Assembly: GCA_000620005.1 (NCBI GenBank) | Contig: JHVF01000003.1 | Location: 23,311-87,310 of the forward strand | Direction of reading: 5' to 3' | From: Metamycoplasma spumans ATCC 19526 | GTDB taxonomy: Bacteria > Bacillota_I > Bacilli_A > Mycoplasmatales > Metamycoplasmataceae | Length of the DNA stretch: 64,000 nt | Part shown: piece by piece, positions 22,601 to 31,769 of the stretch | Layout of the letters: each line of letters begins with the position of its first letter | Numbering within the stretch: the stretch's first letter is position 1 | Made by a program: the position numbers and the translations under genes | Notes under the pieces: model-generated | The model's database searches: none | What the model saw: the letters and a program-made list of their open reading frames with translations, nothing else | Told to the model about the DNA's origin: nothing

Positions 22601-24155
22601 TAATTCTGCTTTTAATGCCTCAATTTGTCTAATTATTGCATTTCTTTCATTATCATCAGCATCTTTAAATCTTTTTGCTTCATTATAAGCTAAATTTAGT
22701 TTATGCAATTCTGATAAAATATCTGAAGTTATTGAATCTTGAGAATCTTTAACAGTAGTTGCTCTTTGTATTCTAGCGTCTAAATCTTTTTTAGCTCCAG
22801 GCTGTTTGTCATTAATTAAATAAGTATCTTTGCCAAGTTCATTTGAAAGTTCTTGTGAGCTTTGGATTTTTTCATTAGTTGCTAATTTTGCTTTTTCAAT
22901 TAAAGTTTGAGTTTCTGAAATCGTATTATCTTTAGCTTGTTTAATTAAATAATTCGCGTTGTTTAGATTACTTTCTAATGTTACAAATGCATTTTTAATA
23001 GTTGTTGCATTTAATGTATCTAATGAAGCTGTTGCATCATTAACAGCATTTTCTAATGTTTCTTTAATATTTGAAGATTCAAAGGTATTTGTTGATGAAT
23101 TTATTTCTGATAAAGCACTTTCTGCATTTGGCAATGTTTCTAAAATCTGATCAATAGCTTCTTTTACTAATTATGCATTTGGTTTTGAATTATTAGCTTT
23201 TAGCAATATATTTTCCAATTCTAACAACTCATTGTCCTGCCATTTTGTTTTTTAATTCTTGAATTTTATCATTAAGTTTCAAAGATAGCGATATGTATTC
23301 TTGAGAATCAAGTGTTGTATCTCTGTATTTCTCAGCATCAGCTAATAAAGCATTAATTTCATTTGTAATTAATTGTTTTTGTTTTCTTAACTCTTCTTCA
23401 AAATGAGTATTATATTGATCAATTTTTTTGGTTTCTTCAATGATTTTATCTTTTATATAATCATTAGAATTAAAATCGTTTATTGCATCTTGAATTGCAG
23501 ATTCATAATTATATTTATTTTTAAAATTATTAGGTAACTTAGCATTAATATTTTCGGCTATTTTTATAGCTGTTGATAAATCAAAAATTGACATCAATTC
23601 TTTAAATGATGTTGCTACTTTATTTTTTAATTCCAACAATGAAGATTCGTTATTTGTCTTTGTATATTCATCATCAAAGTATTGTTTCTTTTCTTTAAAA
23701 TATTCTACTTTTTCCAATACTAGCTGATTATTTCTATTATCATCTTCAAATCTATATATTAGTGATTCAAATTCAGCAATTAACTTCAATGTTTCAATGT
23801 TAGTATTTTCGAGCGATGCATATTTTTTTTCATCTGATTCATAATCTGTTTTAATTTCGTTCAATAGTCGCTCTAGTATTTTGAAATCTTTAATTTTATC
23901 ATCAGTTAAAGCGCCTTCATATTTTTGAATCTGTTTCAATGTTTCTGATTCTAATTCTTTTGCATAATGTTTGTTTTCTAATTTGGCTTTTTTTCAATCT
24001 TTTAAAGCGTTTACTAATTCAGCTAATTCTTTTCTAAGATCATTAGCTTTTTTATTATCTTCTAGTAATACATAAATTGTTGCTGCAATATATGCTAATG
24101 AAGCAACAGCAAGAAATCCAATGACACCCTTTATTTTTTTATTATTGTTAGCCAT
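19614..24155 (-). pseudogene. Decayed paralogue of the giant helical surface protein
   Basis: The ATG at 24153-24155 starts a membrane-anchored protein laid out like the one at 19460: basic start, one span (VIGFLAVASLAYIAATIYVL), then LLEDNKKANDLRKELAELV, matching LIDDNHKANDARKEFAELV. The first 309 codons are intact, then the frame breaks near 23230. Downstream, fragments in different frames (22565-23134, 21596-21829, 20937-21125, 20322-20588, 19614-19835) align in order with the intact paralogue: for example KKDLDARIQRATT matches KKDLDARIKSTEA, and ITSNDTTM the repeat marker. Many in-frame stops and frameshifts separate them. It is about 4.5 kb against 11 kb and keeps only one repeat unit. 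Its N-terminal 300 residues might still be expressed. Confidence 0.8.
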
Positions 24156-24623
24156 ACAATTCTTCCTTTATTGTATTTTTATTCCTTCATAAATATGTAT
24201 TTGTTTCAATGTTTCGTAGTTTATTTTTTCAATCTTATTTAAAAAAAATGTAACCAGCATTTATTTAAATTCAGTAGATTGTTTTTTTAGTATAGTCGTA
24301 TTTTATTAACCAAGATTTTTTTTAAAACTAATTAACTTTTTTGCCTATATTTTCTCATCTCCTTTTTTCGTAGTATTTAATCATTATAACAGAATTACAA
24401 ATATTTTTATCATTTTTTTCTAATTTTTATGTGAAATTTTTGTATTTTTTCACCAATAAAAATAGCAATATTAGCATTTTAATATGTATTTTTTTAAAAG
24501 ATCGATACTTCTGTGAGCAATCGCTTAAATGATAAAAAAGCGTAAATATTCAACCACGCTTTAAGAATGTTATAAAAAATAATGCAATACTGATACATTG
24601 AGTTTTGCATTATGGTATTAAAT

Positions 24624-24790
24624 ATTAAAACATTGAAAAATTTAATATAGAGTTTTGAATAACATTCAATCTCTATTCATTGATATCAAATAATAAAACA
24701 TTGATAAATTCAATATAAATAATTATCAATAGAATTAAGTGTATGTTCATTAATTTCAAATAAAAAACATTGATAAATTCAATATAAATA
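24624..24790. repeat. Three imperfect ~70-bp tandem repeat units
   Basis: A core AAACATTGATAAATTCAATA appears at about 24695-24714 and about 24766-24785, with a diverged copy (AAACATTGAAAAATTTAATA) at about 24628-24647. Flanking sequence of the form TTCATT(G/A)AT(A/T)TCAAATAA also repeats, so the unit is about 67-72 bp. It lies between the cdd terminator and the decayed surface-protein gene. Confidence 0.65.
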
Positions 24791-24824
24791 AAAAAATTCC
24801 TCACATTATCGTGAAGAATTATAT
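24788..24824 (-). terminator. Rho-independent terminator of cdd
   Basis: On the minus strand the arms AATTCTTCAC and GTGAGGAATT enclose a GATAAT loop, followed by seven T. The hairpin begins about 10 nt after the cdd stop codon. Confidence 0.75.
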
Positions 24825-24833
24825 TTTATAAAA

Positions 24834-25232
24834 TTAATTATTTTTTATGTCTTCGTCTCTTACGCCATATGGAAAAATTTCGTATAAAAAGTATTCTTTT
24901 GTTTCTGATAGATCATTATTGTAAAGAAATACTTTTGCATCACGTTTTAAAAATTGTGTAATAACTTGAACACATGCCCCGCAAGGATATAAAACCTTGT
25001 TTAGATTACTTATAATATGAATTTCTTTAAATTCTCCGATGTGTGATCCATGAACAACGCTTCCAAATAAAGCAGATCTTTCTGCGCATAATCCACTAGG
25101 AAAGGCCGCATTTTCACAGTTAACTCCAAAAAACTCTCTACCATCTTTATCTATGGCGCATGATGCAACTTTTACACCCGAATAAATTCCGTAAGCGTAA
25201 TTTAATTTATTTTTTAATTCTTTTATTTCCAT
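24834..25232 (-). CDS. cdd: Cytidine deaminase
   Basis: 132 residues, the normal length for the tetrameric enzyme. It deaminates cytidine and deoxycytidine to uridine and deoxyuridine in pyrimidine salvage in the cytoplasm. The zinc and catalytic motifs are present: CAE at residues 49-51 (Glu51 is the proton shuttle) and PCGAC at 83-87. The N-terminal YSGVKVASCAI and NCENAAFPSGLCAERSAL blocks are typical. It is transcribed divergently from rpsP and ends in its own terminator, so it is a single-gene unit. Mycoplasmas depend on nucleoside salvage, which fits. Confidence 0.95.
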   Translation of the reverse strand: MEIKELKNKLNYAYGIYSGVKVASCAIDKDGREFFGVNCENAAFPSGLCAERSALFGSVVHGSHIGEFKEIHIISNLNKVLYPCGACVQVITQFLKRDAKVFLYNNDLSETKEYFLYEIFPYGVRDEDIKNN

Positions 25233-25326
25233 AATAATAATTATAGTTTAAATTATTAATCTATTAATATTTTTCATGTCGCATAAAAAGTGTCAAGTAT
25301 TTTTACTTAACAGAAGAAAAATATGT

Positions 25327-25332
25327 TATACT
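25327..25332 (+). promoter_or_regulatory. Putative -10 box (TATACT) of the rpsP-trmD-rplS operon
   Basis: TATACT lies 44 nt before the rpsP start. No good -35 is present at the usual spacing; TTAACA at 25307-25312 is rather close. A GAAAGGA ribosome binding site follows just before the rpsP ATG. Confidence 0.45.
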
Positions 25333-25376
25333 TTATTTATTCTTTTAAAACTTATACAAATTAGAAAGGAAAAACC

Positions 25377-25634
25377 ATGGTTAAATTAAGATTAAAAAGA
25401 ACCGGTAAAAAATTCCACGCAACATATAAAATAGTTGCTTCTGATGCAAGAAGCCCACGTGATGGAAGATTTATCGAAGAATTAGGTCACTATGACCCTC
25501 ATGCAAAAACTCTATACTTAAATAAAGAATTAACTACTAAATATTTAAATGAAGGTGCTAAACCAACTGATACAGTTAGAACTCTTTTAAAACAAGATAA
25601 CTTCTACTCAGAATATGTTAAAAATAAAAAATAA
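25377..25634 (+). CDS. rpsP: Ribosomal protein S16
   Basis: 85 residues, the full family length: [21 protein letters not shown], then [15 protein letters not shown] with the conserved GxxxxPxDGRFIExxGxYDP signature (YDPH at about residues 39-42). It binds 16S rRNA early in assembly of the small subunit. It is the first gene of rpsP-trmD-rplS, the usual order in Firmicutes and mollicutes without rimM in between. AAAGGA precedes the ATG. Confidence 0.97.
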   Translation: MVKLRLKRTGKKFHATYKIVASDARSPRDGRFIEELGHYDPHAKTLYLNKELTTKYLNEGAKPTDTVRTLLKQDNFYSEYVKNKK

Positions 25635-25645
25635 ATAGCATTCTT

Positions 25646-26323
25646 ATGAAAATAAACATTCTTACATTATTCCCAGAGTATTTTAAGGCATTCATCACAC
25701 AAAGCATAATTGCTAAAGCCATTAAACTAGGTCATTTAGAAATAAATATTATTAATTTTAGAGATTATTCAAAAGAGAAAAATCAAAAAGTTGATGACAC
25801 AGTTTACGGTGGAGGTGACGGTATGCTTCTACAAGTTGAACCGATCGACTTAGCTCTGCAAACTGTTCCTGACAGTTATAAAATTTTAGTTAGTCCACAA
25901 GGGCAAACGTTTAATCAAAATAAGGCACACGAATTGGCAAAATTAAATGAAATAACTTTAATTTGTGGTCATTATGAAGGTTTTGATGAAAGAGTATTAA
26001 ATTTTGTTGATGAAGAGTTATCTGTTGGAGATTATATTCTTACAGGAGGAGAAATACCCGCAATGGCAATTAGTGAAGCAGTTGCAAGATTAGTGCCTGG
26101 TGTATTAAAAAAAGGTTCACACCAAAACGAAAGTTTTGAAGGTGACGGCCTTCTAGATTATCCTCAATATACTCGCCCAGCTGAATACAAAGGTCTTAAG
26201 GTGCCCGAAGTACTTTTGAGCGGAAATCACGCTTTAATAAATGAATGACGTAAAGAAAATGCATATTTAAAAACCTTAAAAAATAGAAAAGATATTATTG
26301 AAAGGAAAAAACATGAGAACTAA
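25646..26323 (+). CDS. trmD: tRNA (guanine-N1)-methyltransferase TrmD
   Basis: 225 residues, TAA at 26321-26323, with a UGA Trp codon near the C terminus (NEWRKEN). It methylates G37 of tRNAs that read CNN codons and so prevents frameshifting. The SPOUT trefoil-knot motifs are visible: LTLFPEYF at the start, [21 protein letters not shown], then [11 protein letters not shown] and RLVPGVL. It ends 11 nt inside the rplS reading frame, so the pair overlaps. It sits 11 nt after rpsP. Confidence 0.95.
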
Positions 26324-26666
26324 ATTATTAGAATTCGTAGAACAAGACCAAATCAGAACTGACTTACCACAAGTTAGAGAAGGATTCAACGTTAGAGTAC
26401 ACGTACGTATTAAAGAAGGTAATAAAGAACGTATCCAAGTATTCGAAGGTCTAGTTATCGCAGCTTACGGTGAAGGTATTAACAAATCAATTACAGTTAG
26501 AAAAGATTCATACGGTGTTGGTGTAGAAAGAACATTTAAAATCAACTCACCTTTAATTTCAAATATTGAAGTAATGAGAAAGAACAAAGTAAGAAGAGCA
26601 AAACTATACTACATGAGAGGCCTAAAAGGCAAATCAGCAAGATTAAAAGAAATCAAAAACAAATAA
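26313..26666 (+). CDS. rplS: Ribosomal protein L19
   Basis: 117 residues from the ATG at 26313, preceded by AAAGGA at 26301-26306. An in-frame ATG at 26298 lies inside trmD and has no ribosome binding site, so it is not used. The [20 protein letters not shown] block, the [16 protein letters not shown] signature and the [12 protein letters not shown] end are standard. L19 sits at the interface of the subunits. It ends the rpsP-trmD-rplS operon. Confidence 0.96.
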   Translation: MRTKLLEFVEQDQIRTDLPQVREGFNVRVHVRIKEGNKERIQVFEGLVIAAYGEGINKSITVRKDSYGVGVERTFKINSPLISNIEVMRKNKVRRAKLYYMRGLKGKSARLKEIKNK

Positions 26667-26673
26667 TAATATT

Positions 26674-26710
26674 AGCTGGTAATTTTTATTCCAGCTTTTA
26701 TTTTTTTTAA
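26674..26710 (+). terminator. Terminator of the rpsP-trmD-rplS operon
   Basis: AGCTGG at 26674-26679 pairs with CCAGCT at 26691-26696 and is followed by a T-rich run. Confidence 0.8.
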
Positions 26711-26735
26711 AAAATCAGAGTAAAATAAAAGTGTA

Positions 26736-26821
26736 ACTATAAAGAGAAGGCGAGAGACAGGCTCAACGACCCTTCAGCAACTTACTTTAAAAAGCAAAGT
26801 GCTAAAGCCTGAACGATAGGG
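26736..26821 (+). promoter_or_regulatory. SAM-I (S-box) riboswitch aptamer, short form
   Basis: The leader matches the S-box core block by block: AAGAGAAGGCGAGAGACAGG at 26741-26760 (compare the GAGGGACTGGCC core), CTTCAGCAAC at 26772-26781, and GTGCTAAAGCCTGA at about 26799-26812. The closing stem P1 pairs CTAT at 26737-26740 with ATAG at 26816-26819. A TAAAAT box at 26721-26726 gives a suitable start of transcription. The fourth helix of the standard fold seems to be missing between GCTAAAGCCTGA and the P1 strand, so the aptamer is only about 85 nt. In known S-boxes, bound S-adenosylmethionine stabilises P1 and turns the downstream genes off; here the next two genes are of unknown function. 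Confidence 0.85.
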
Positions 26822-26843
26822 AATTTTTTTAATATTAATATTT

Positions 26844-26874
26844 AACCCTATCTAACTATAGATCAGGGTTTTTT
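26844..26874 (+). terminator. Riboswitch expression platform: terminator exclusive with an antiterminator
   Basis: AACCCTATCT at 26844-26853 pairs with AGATCAGGGTT at 26860-26870 (one bulged C), followed by six T. GATAGGG at 26815-26821, which holds the 3' strand of aptamer stem P1, is exactly complementary to CCCTATC at 26846-26852. The two pairings cannot form together. This is the layout expected of a transcriptional OFF switch. Confidence 0.85.
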
Positions 26875-26950
26875 ATATAGTTACCTAAGTAAAAGTTAAA
26901 AATTATGCTTAGTAAATAATTATTAATAGTGATTAGGAGACTTATAAATT

Positions 26951-27205
26951 ATGAAATTAATTAACATAAAAGATAATTCTTATAAAGACATTTTAAACAA
27001 ACTAAAACATTATGACGAACAAGAAATAATATTGTTCAAAGTCGATAAAAAACGAAATTACATATTTTGAATAATAGAAAACAGTAATCTTAAAGAAATA
27101 TCTTTAAATGAAGCATCTAAATTGATGAAAATATCAACAGATCAAATTAAATTATCAACAGCAACAATGATTATGTATGATATGAATGAGTTTTCAATTG
27201 ATTAA
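26951..27205 (+). CDS. Hypothetical protein (84 aa) under the SAM riboswitch
   Basis: ATG at 26951 with TTAGGAGA about 10 nt upstream; TAA at 27203-27205; one UGA Trp (YIFWIIEN). It starts MKLINIKDNSYKDILNKL and has an alternating strand (IILFKVDKKRNYIFWII) and a helix (LNEASKLMKI). There is no signal peptide or membrane span. I do not recognise the family. As the first gene after the S-box it should be expressed when S-adenosylmethionine or methionine is scarce. It may be a partner of the next gene. Confidence 0.7.
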
Positions 27206-27248
27206 AGTAATTATTTAATCATTTATAAAATAATTAAGAGGTAAAATT

Positions 27249-27710
27249 ATGATGACAAAAGGTTTAATGAATTTTTTAAAAAGAATGCACGAAGGAATTA
27301 TAGAACCAATAGATATCATTGCTAAAAATGGATTAAAAAAGATGCATGATAAAAGATTTGAAAATAACATTTTAGAAAGTTTAAATGCTTATAAAAAAAC
27401 AAGTGGCTATATAATCAAAATTGAAAAAGAAGGATTTGCTACTTTTAAAATCGACCTAGGCGAAGCTAAAAATTGAAATGAGTTAGATAATAATCTAAAA
27501 GCCGAATGCGAAACTTTTATTCAAAAAGAGGCATTAAAATACGGCGAGAAATTAGGGTTCTGATATGATGAAAATCAAAAAGTAATAATTTTAGATTTAG
27601 TTCAAACAATATATGATATTGAAGAATTTTACAAAACAAAAAACGAATCAGAGCAATATGTAATCCTTGACTTAAAATCGGGTGTTGCGATAATAAATCG
27701 TGGCGAATAA
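27249..27710 (+). CDS. Hypothetical protein (153 aa) under the SAM riboswitch
   Basis: ATG at 27249 (or 27252) after an AAGAGG ribosome binding site; TAA at 27708-27710; UGA codes for Trp in NWNELDN and GFWYDEN. The first 35 residues are amphipathic helix (LMNFLKRMHEGIIEPIDIIA) and the rest is a soluble alpha/beta protein (IILDLVQTIYDIEEF, YVILDLKSGVAIINRG). No known motif was found. It is 43 nt from the previous gene and ends at a terminator, so both form one riboswitch-controlled operon. I would not guess transport or methionine metabolism from sequence alone. Confidence 0.7.
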
Positions 27711-27773
27711 AAAAAATAACCAATAACACACATTGAAAAAATATTTTTCAATAAGTTTGGTTATTTTTTTATA
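27711..27773. terminator. Bidirectional terminator between the riboswitch operon and the racemase gene
   Basis: AAAATAACCAA near 27714 pairs with TTGGTTATTTT near 27760, with an inner ATTGAAAAA/TTTTTCAAT hairpin. T runs flank both sides, so it can end transcription of the convergent genes on either strand. Confidence 0.75.
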
Positions 27774-27784
27774 CAAAAATTAAA

Positions 27785-28852
27785 TTATTTTTCGAATTCT
27801 TTAATAACGTATGATGAGTTAAATAGATACAGTAAACTTCCTCAATCAAGCGCAAAAGTTACGATATCACCTGCTTTATATTCAATATCTGAATCTTGAG
27901 CGTTAATAATCATATGATCAGAAGAACCTCCTAAAATTTTAAGTTTATCGTCGTATGGAATCATTGCATCAAACATTGTATCCAATTTTCCGATTGCTAA
28001 AATAATTCTCTTAATATCACCAATGTCTTCAAAATAAGGAACATGACCGAATGCATCAATTCCGCAAGCACCTATTGGCATTGAACTTTTATAATCAACT
28101 TCAACAACCTCAGCTTCACATCTAAATGCGTCACGATACATTCCGTCAATAGTTTGACGATACATATCTTCGGTTCCAAATATCATTGCAAATCCCATTC
28201 TTAAAACATTAATTTCTTCTGGCATACGGTTTTCTCATACCATATGCAAACTCAATGAGTTACCGCCTGACATGTGGGTTAATTTAATATTTAATTCATC
28301 TTCAATCTTATGTTGAATTTCAACAAATTGCTTCATTGTTTCATCAGATGGTATTCTTGCGCCATAGCAGCCAAAATTACATCCTAAACCAATTAATTTA
28401 ACACCTTTCATTTCGCTAATTAACTTAGCTGATTTTAAAGCTTCCTCAGGTAAAACACCTTCTCTTCTATCGCCTAAGTCAACCATTAAAACAATTTCAT
28501 GTGGTTTTTTGTTGTTTTCCAAACAATAATCACTAATTTTTTTAATGACATCCAAATCACCATTTAATGATGAGTCACATAATTCAATCATTCTAGGTAT
28601 TTCAGAAATCATTGGTATTCTTAAAAGTTGTTTGTGTCCTGGAATATCTTTATAAACTTCAAAATTATCTAATCTTGAATCACCGAAGTTTTTAATGCCA
28701 GCTTCAGCATATAACTCTGCCATTCTACGATTGCCACAAAATCCTTTTGTTACTGCTAGGACATCGATATTTTTGGCTTTACAAATTTCTATCGCTCTTT
28801 TAACATTAGTTTTAAATTTTGTTTCATTAATAACAATTTTTGGGTTTCCCAT
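27785..28852 (-). CDS. Alanine/ornithine racemase family PLP enzyme
   Basis: 355 residues; ATG at 28850-28852, TAA at 27785-27787; an internal UGA Trp (HMVWENRMPEE). It has the alanine-racemase TIM-barrel signature with Lys36 in AVTKGFCG as the likely PLP Schiff-base residue, then GDSRLDNFE, VLMVDLGDRREGVLP, SGGNSLSLH and RMGFAMIFGTE. These motifs fit the ornithine-racemase (Orr/YhfX) group better than cell-wall Alr. Mycoplasmas have no peptidoglycan, so D-Ala supply for a wall is unlikely; amino-acid catabolism or D-amino-acid handling is more plausible. It lies 19 nt downstream of tyrS. Confidence 0.85.
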
Positions 28853-28871
28853 ATTTGCTCCTTTTTATTTA

Positions 28872-30110
28872 TTAATTTTTATTTTCAATTATTATAAACT
28901 CTTTTTTACCTTTTCTTAATAAGGCGTATTTTTGATTGTAATTTTTAAATTGGATTGTTGAGTTTTCGTCTTGAATAATTAAATCATCTAATAAAAATGA
29001 TTTTTTAGCAATAAACTCACGAGTTTCACGATTAGATGAACAAATTTGTTTCTCTTTTATGAAATCAATAAATTTTTCACCTTCATGAGCTTTATAAACT
29101 TTTAAAAAGCTTTTTAATAGTTCAATATCATCTAAATTAAGTTTTTCTTCGTTTTTATTAAATAAAATGTCGCTAATCTTTACACATTGATTTGCAATGT
29201 CTTGGCTATGAATATCTTTTACAATTTCATAAGCCAGGGCTTTTTGAGCCACTCTCTTATGTTTTGCTAAATTATGTTCAGCCATAATTTCTTTAATTTT
29301 ATCAATCGATAGAAACGTTAATCAATTTAAATACTCTTCAATTTTAACATCTGCTTGATTTAATAGAAATTGGTATATTGAATATGGGCTAGTCATATTT
29401 TTATCCAATCAAAGTGACCCACCACCGGTACTTTTTCCAAATTTAACACCATTTTCATCAACTAATAGATTAGCAGTAAGGCCAACAGCATCAGCATTTT
29501 CTCCATGGGTTTTTCTAATAAATTCCAAACCGGTAGTAATATTACCTCATTGATCTGATCCACCTAGCTGAACTTTTATATTTCTATCTTCAAATAAAAT
29601 TTTAAAATCTCAACCTTGAATTAATTGATATGAAAATTCAGTAAATGTAATCCCTTGATTTAGTCTTGTTGCTATACTATCTTTATTTAATAAGTAATTA
29701 ACGTTAACTAATTTACCTACATTTCTTAAAAAATCAACCAAAGTTCAATTTTTATAAAAATCATAGTTATCAATTACTTCTAAGCCAAAAAATTCAAGTT
29801 GTTTTTTTATAGCGTTTTTATTTCTTTCAAGTGTTTGAAGATCTAAAAATTTTCTTTCGCTGTCGCGGAAACTTGGATCCCCAATCATACCTGTAATTCC
29901 TCCTAAAATTGCAATTGGTTTAAATCCAAATTTTTTAAATCTTAGTAAATTTAAAATTTGTATGTAATTACCCAAATGCAAACTCAAAGCAGTAGGATCA
30001 AATCCAGCATATATTCCAGTTCCAGATTTTAATGATAAAAACTTTTCTTCGCTAGAAATATCTTTTAAAACACCACGTGTTTTTAACTCTTCTAATATAT
30101 TTTTTTCCAT
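28872..30110 (-). CDS. tyrS: Tyrosyl-tRNA synthetase
   Basis: 412 residues; ATG at 30108-30110 with AAAGGATATT upstream; several UGA Trp codons. Class Ic synthetase that charges tRNA-Tyr. Visible: YAGFDPT and the HIGH-type HLGN at residues 45-48, [26 protein letters not shown], the KMSKS-type KFGKS near residue 222, and a C-terminal S4 RNA-binding domain ([16 protein letters not shown] to the end). No T-box leader is seen upstream. It is followed by the racemase gene and may share its transcript. Confidence 0.96.
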
Positions 30111-30224
30111 AATATCCTTTTTATATATATAATAATCTTATTATTACAGATTATCTAAGTTAATATATTTATATATTATATAAAAAATAAGTCTATAAAT
30201 TATTATTAATAGTAAAGGAGAATT

Positions 30225-31106
30225 ATGAAAATAAAAATTATCGTTGATTCATCTTCTGGACTTTCGCAACAAGAAGCTCAAAATTTAGGGTGAGATTTAA
30301 TTCCGCTAAATGCTGAAATTGATGGAAAGCCATATAAAATTGGTATTAATTTAGATGTTGATGAATTTGCTAGAATGTGACGTAGTAATAAGAAAATTAA
30401 TACGTCAACTTTTGCAACTCCTCCTGGCGTCAGCCAAGAAGTTATTGACAAATATATTGAGAATTATGACAAAATAATTATTTATTCAATTTCTAAAGAA
30501 TTATCATCACAAAATTCTTCTTTAATAACTTTATTTAAAGATAACCCAAAAGTTCATGTTGTGGAATCTAAGAAAATTTCTTATTTAATTGTTCGCGATC
30601 TATTGCTTTTTGAACAAAAAATAAATAATGGCGTAAGTTTCGATAAAGCAATTGAGCATTTTAATCAAAAAAATGAAAAACTTTTATTAGTACCTCAATT
30701 CAATGATGCTTTAGTAAAAGGCGGGCGTTTATCAAAAGCAGCCGCTATGATTGCTAAATTAGCTAAAATTGTGCCAATAATAAGATTTGAGAATGGTATT
30801 TTAGAAAAAGAAGGGCTTGGTAGGGTATTTACTAAAACTCTGGATAAACTAGTTAAAGAACTATTTGAAAAATTACCAAAAGAAAACGAAAATTATTATT
30901 TAATTATTCCACACGCTGACAATGATGAAATAGAAAAGATTATAAACTCATTTAAACTGGTTACAAACAATTATCCTCGTATCGCTTCAATAAAACTACC
31001 TGCCGATATTTCAGTTCACACCGGCGTTGGAGCAGTTTGTGTCTCTTTTGCAGAAATTAAAGACGAGATTAAAGATAAGTTTTTAAGCATTGCTAAAGTT
31101 TGATAA
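30225..31106 (+). CDS. DegV family fatty-acid-binding protein
   Basis: 293 residues; ATG at 30225 after AAAGGAG, penultimate UGA Trp, TAA at 31104-31106. The start KIIVDSSSGL and STFATPPGVSQE (ligand-binding Thr-Ser region), IIYSISKELSSQNSS, and PADISVHTGVGAVCVSF near the end are DegV hallmarks. DegV proteins (FakB type) carry fatty acids to a fatty-acid kinase, which suits an organism that takes up host lipids. It is a single-gene unit ended by a strong terminator. Confidence 0.9.
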
Positions 31107-31134
31107 AAAAGATCGGCTAGTTCGATCTTTTTTT
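31105..31134 (+). terminator. Terminator of the DegV gene
   Basis: AAAGATCG and CGATCTTT arms around GCTAGTT, followed by seven T. Confidence 0.85.
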
Positions 31135-31323
31135 AATCATGGGTTTTAACCTTCAAGATATTAAGTTACTAAACATAATAGATAAAATTTCATAACACTT
31201 TTATGATTATAGTCTTACATTTTTTCAAGCTTATATATAAAATTTGATAATTTAATATCAACGTTGATTATTTAAGTTTTAAGTATATAAATATGCTAGA
31301 TATTTAAAGGCTAAAGTATAAAT

Positions 31324-31350
31324 AAAAACGACCTAACCTCAGTTAGGTCG
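31324..31350 (-). terminator. Strong terminator-like hairpin at the end of the candidate small RNA
   Basis: Nine-base-pair perfect stem CGACCTAAC / GTTAGGTCG with a CTCA loop, followed by five T on the minus strand. No gene on that strand explains it other than the candidate RNA. Confidence 0.75.
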
Positions 31351-31517
31351 CATTATTTATTAATATTTATGCCCTTAAGGGGCTCAGTTAGAAAAATATT
31401 AAATGAATAAAGATTTGGTTTACTACGACTTTTGAAAATATTAAAACTAGTTAAACTATTAAATGATAATGACATTTAAATAATAAAACTATATAAGGGA
31501 TGTCTCTAGATAGAGAC
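31324..31517 (-). ncRNA. Candidate small non-coding RNA (about 190 nt)
   Basis: No reading frame is supported between 31135 and 31769, yet the minus strand has a full transcription-unit layout. A perfect TATAAT box lies at 31524-31529. A 5' hairpin follows where transcription would start (palindrome TGTCTCTAGATAGAGACA at 31501-31518). An inner hairpin lies at about 31371-31383 (GCCCTTAAGGGGC). A strong terminator closes it: CGACCTAAC/GTTAGGTCG at 31329-31350 followed by a T run. It does not match SRP, tmRNA or RNase P cores that I can recognise. The -35 is weak. Confidence 0.45.
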
Positions 31518-31769
31518 AAATCAATTATATTATTAAATACGATAAAAATTGTTAAAAAAGCTATTTTTTTGTATTTTTTCACTTTTTTAAGGAATTTTAG
31601 GAATTTTTTTAACTTTTTTTATTTAGCGCCGATAATAATAAAACAATTAACAAAACAAAAGAAGATTTTCTAAAAATAAATCTATTTAGTTTTATTTCAA
31701 TATTAATGATAAATAAAATATTTATTTTATAATTTGTAAATTATAATTTAGGTTATAAATGAGGTTAAT

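Larger units (their letters stand above)
24156..24833. other. Long intergenic region with tandem repeats and hairpins
   Basis: No gene is supported here. Moving from the decayed surface gene toward cdd it holds the promoter region of the decayed gene, a hairpin AAGCGT...ACGCTT at about 24538-24565, three spaced repeat units (24624-24790) and the cdd terminator. I see no RNA gene. Confidence 0.5.

Noticed and set aside
23229..24155. Treating the first 309 codons of the decayed paralogue as a complete gene
   Set aside because: The homology to the intact giant protein continues past the break in other frames, so it is the head of a damaged longer gene, although a short product may still be made.
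24534..24566. Hairpin AAGCGT/ACGCTT as a terminator or RNA gene end
   Set aside because: The stem is only about six base pairs with a long loop and no gene upstream on that strand ends there; cdd has a better terminator at 24788.
24624..24790. CRISPR-like repeat array
   Set aside because: Only three diverged units without constant repeat or unique spacers, and no cas genes nearby.
30111..30224. Possible T-box leader or riboswitch upstream of tyrS
   Set aside because: The spacer between tyrS and degV is short and AT-only, with no T-box sequence (TGGNACC) and no terminator hairpin.
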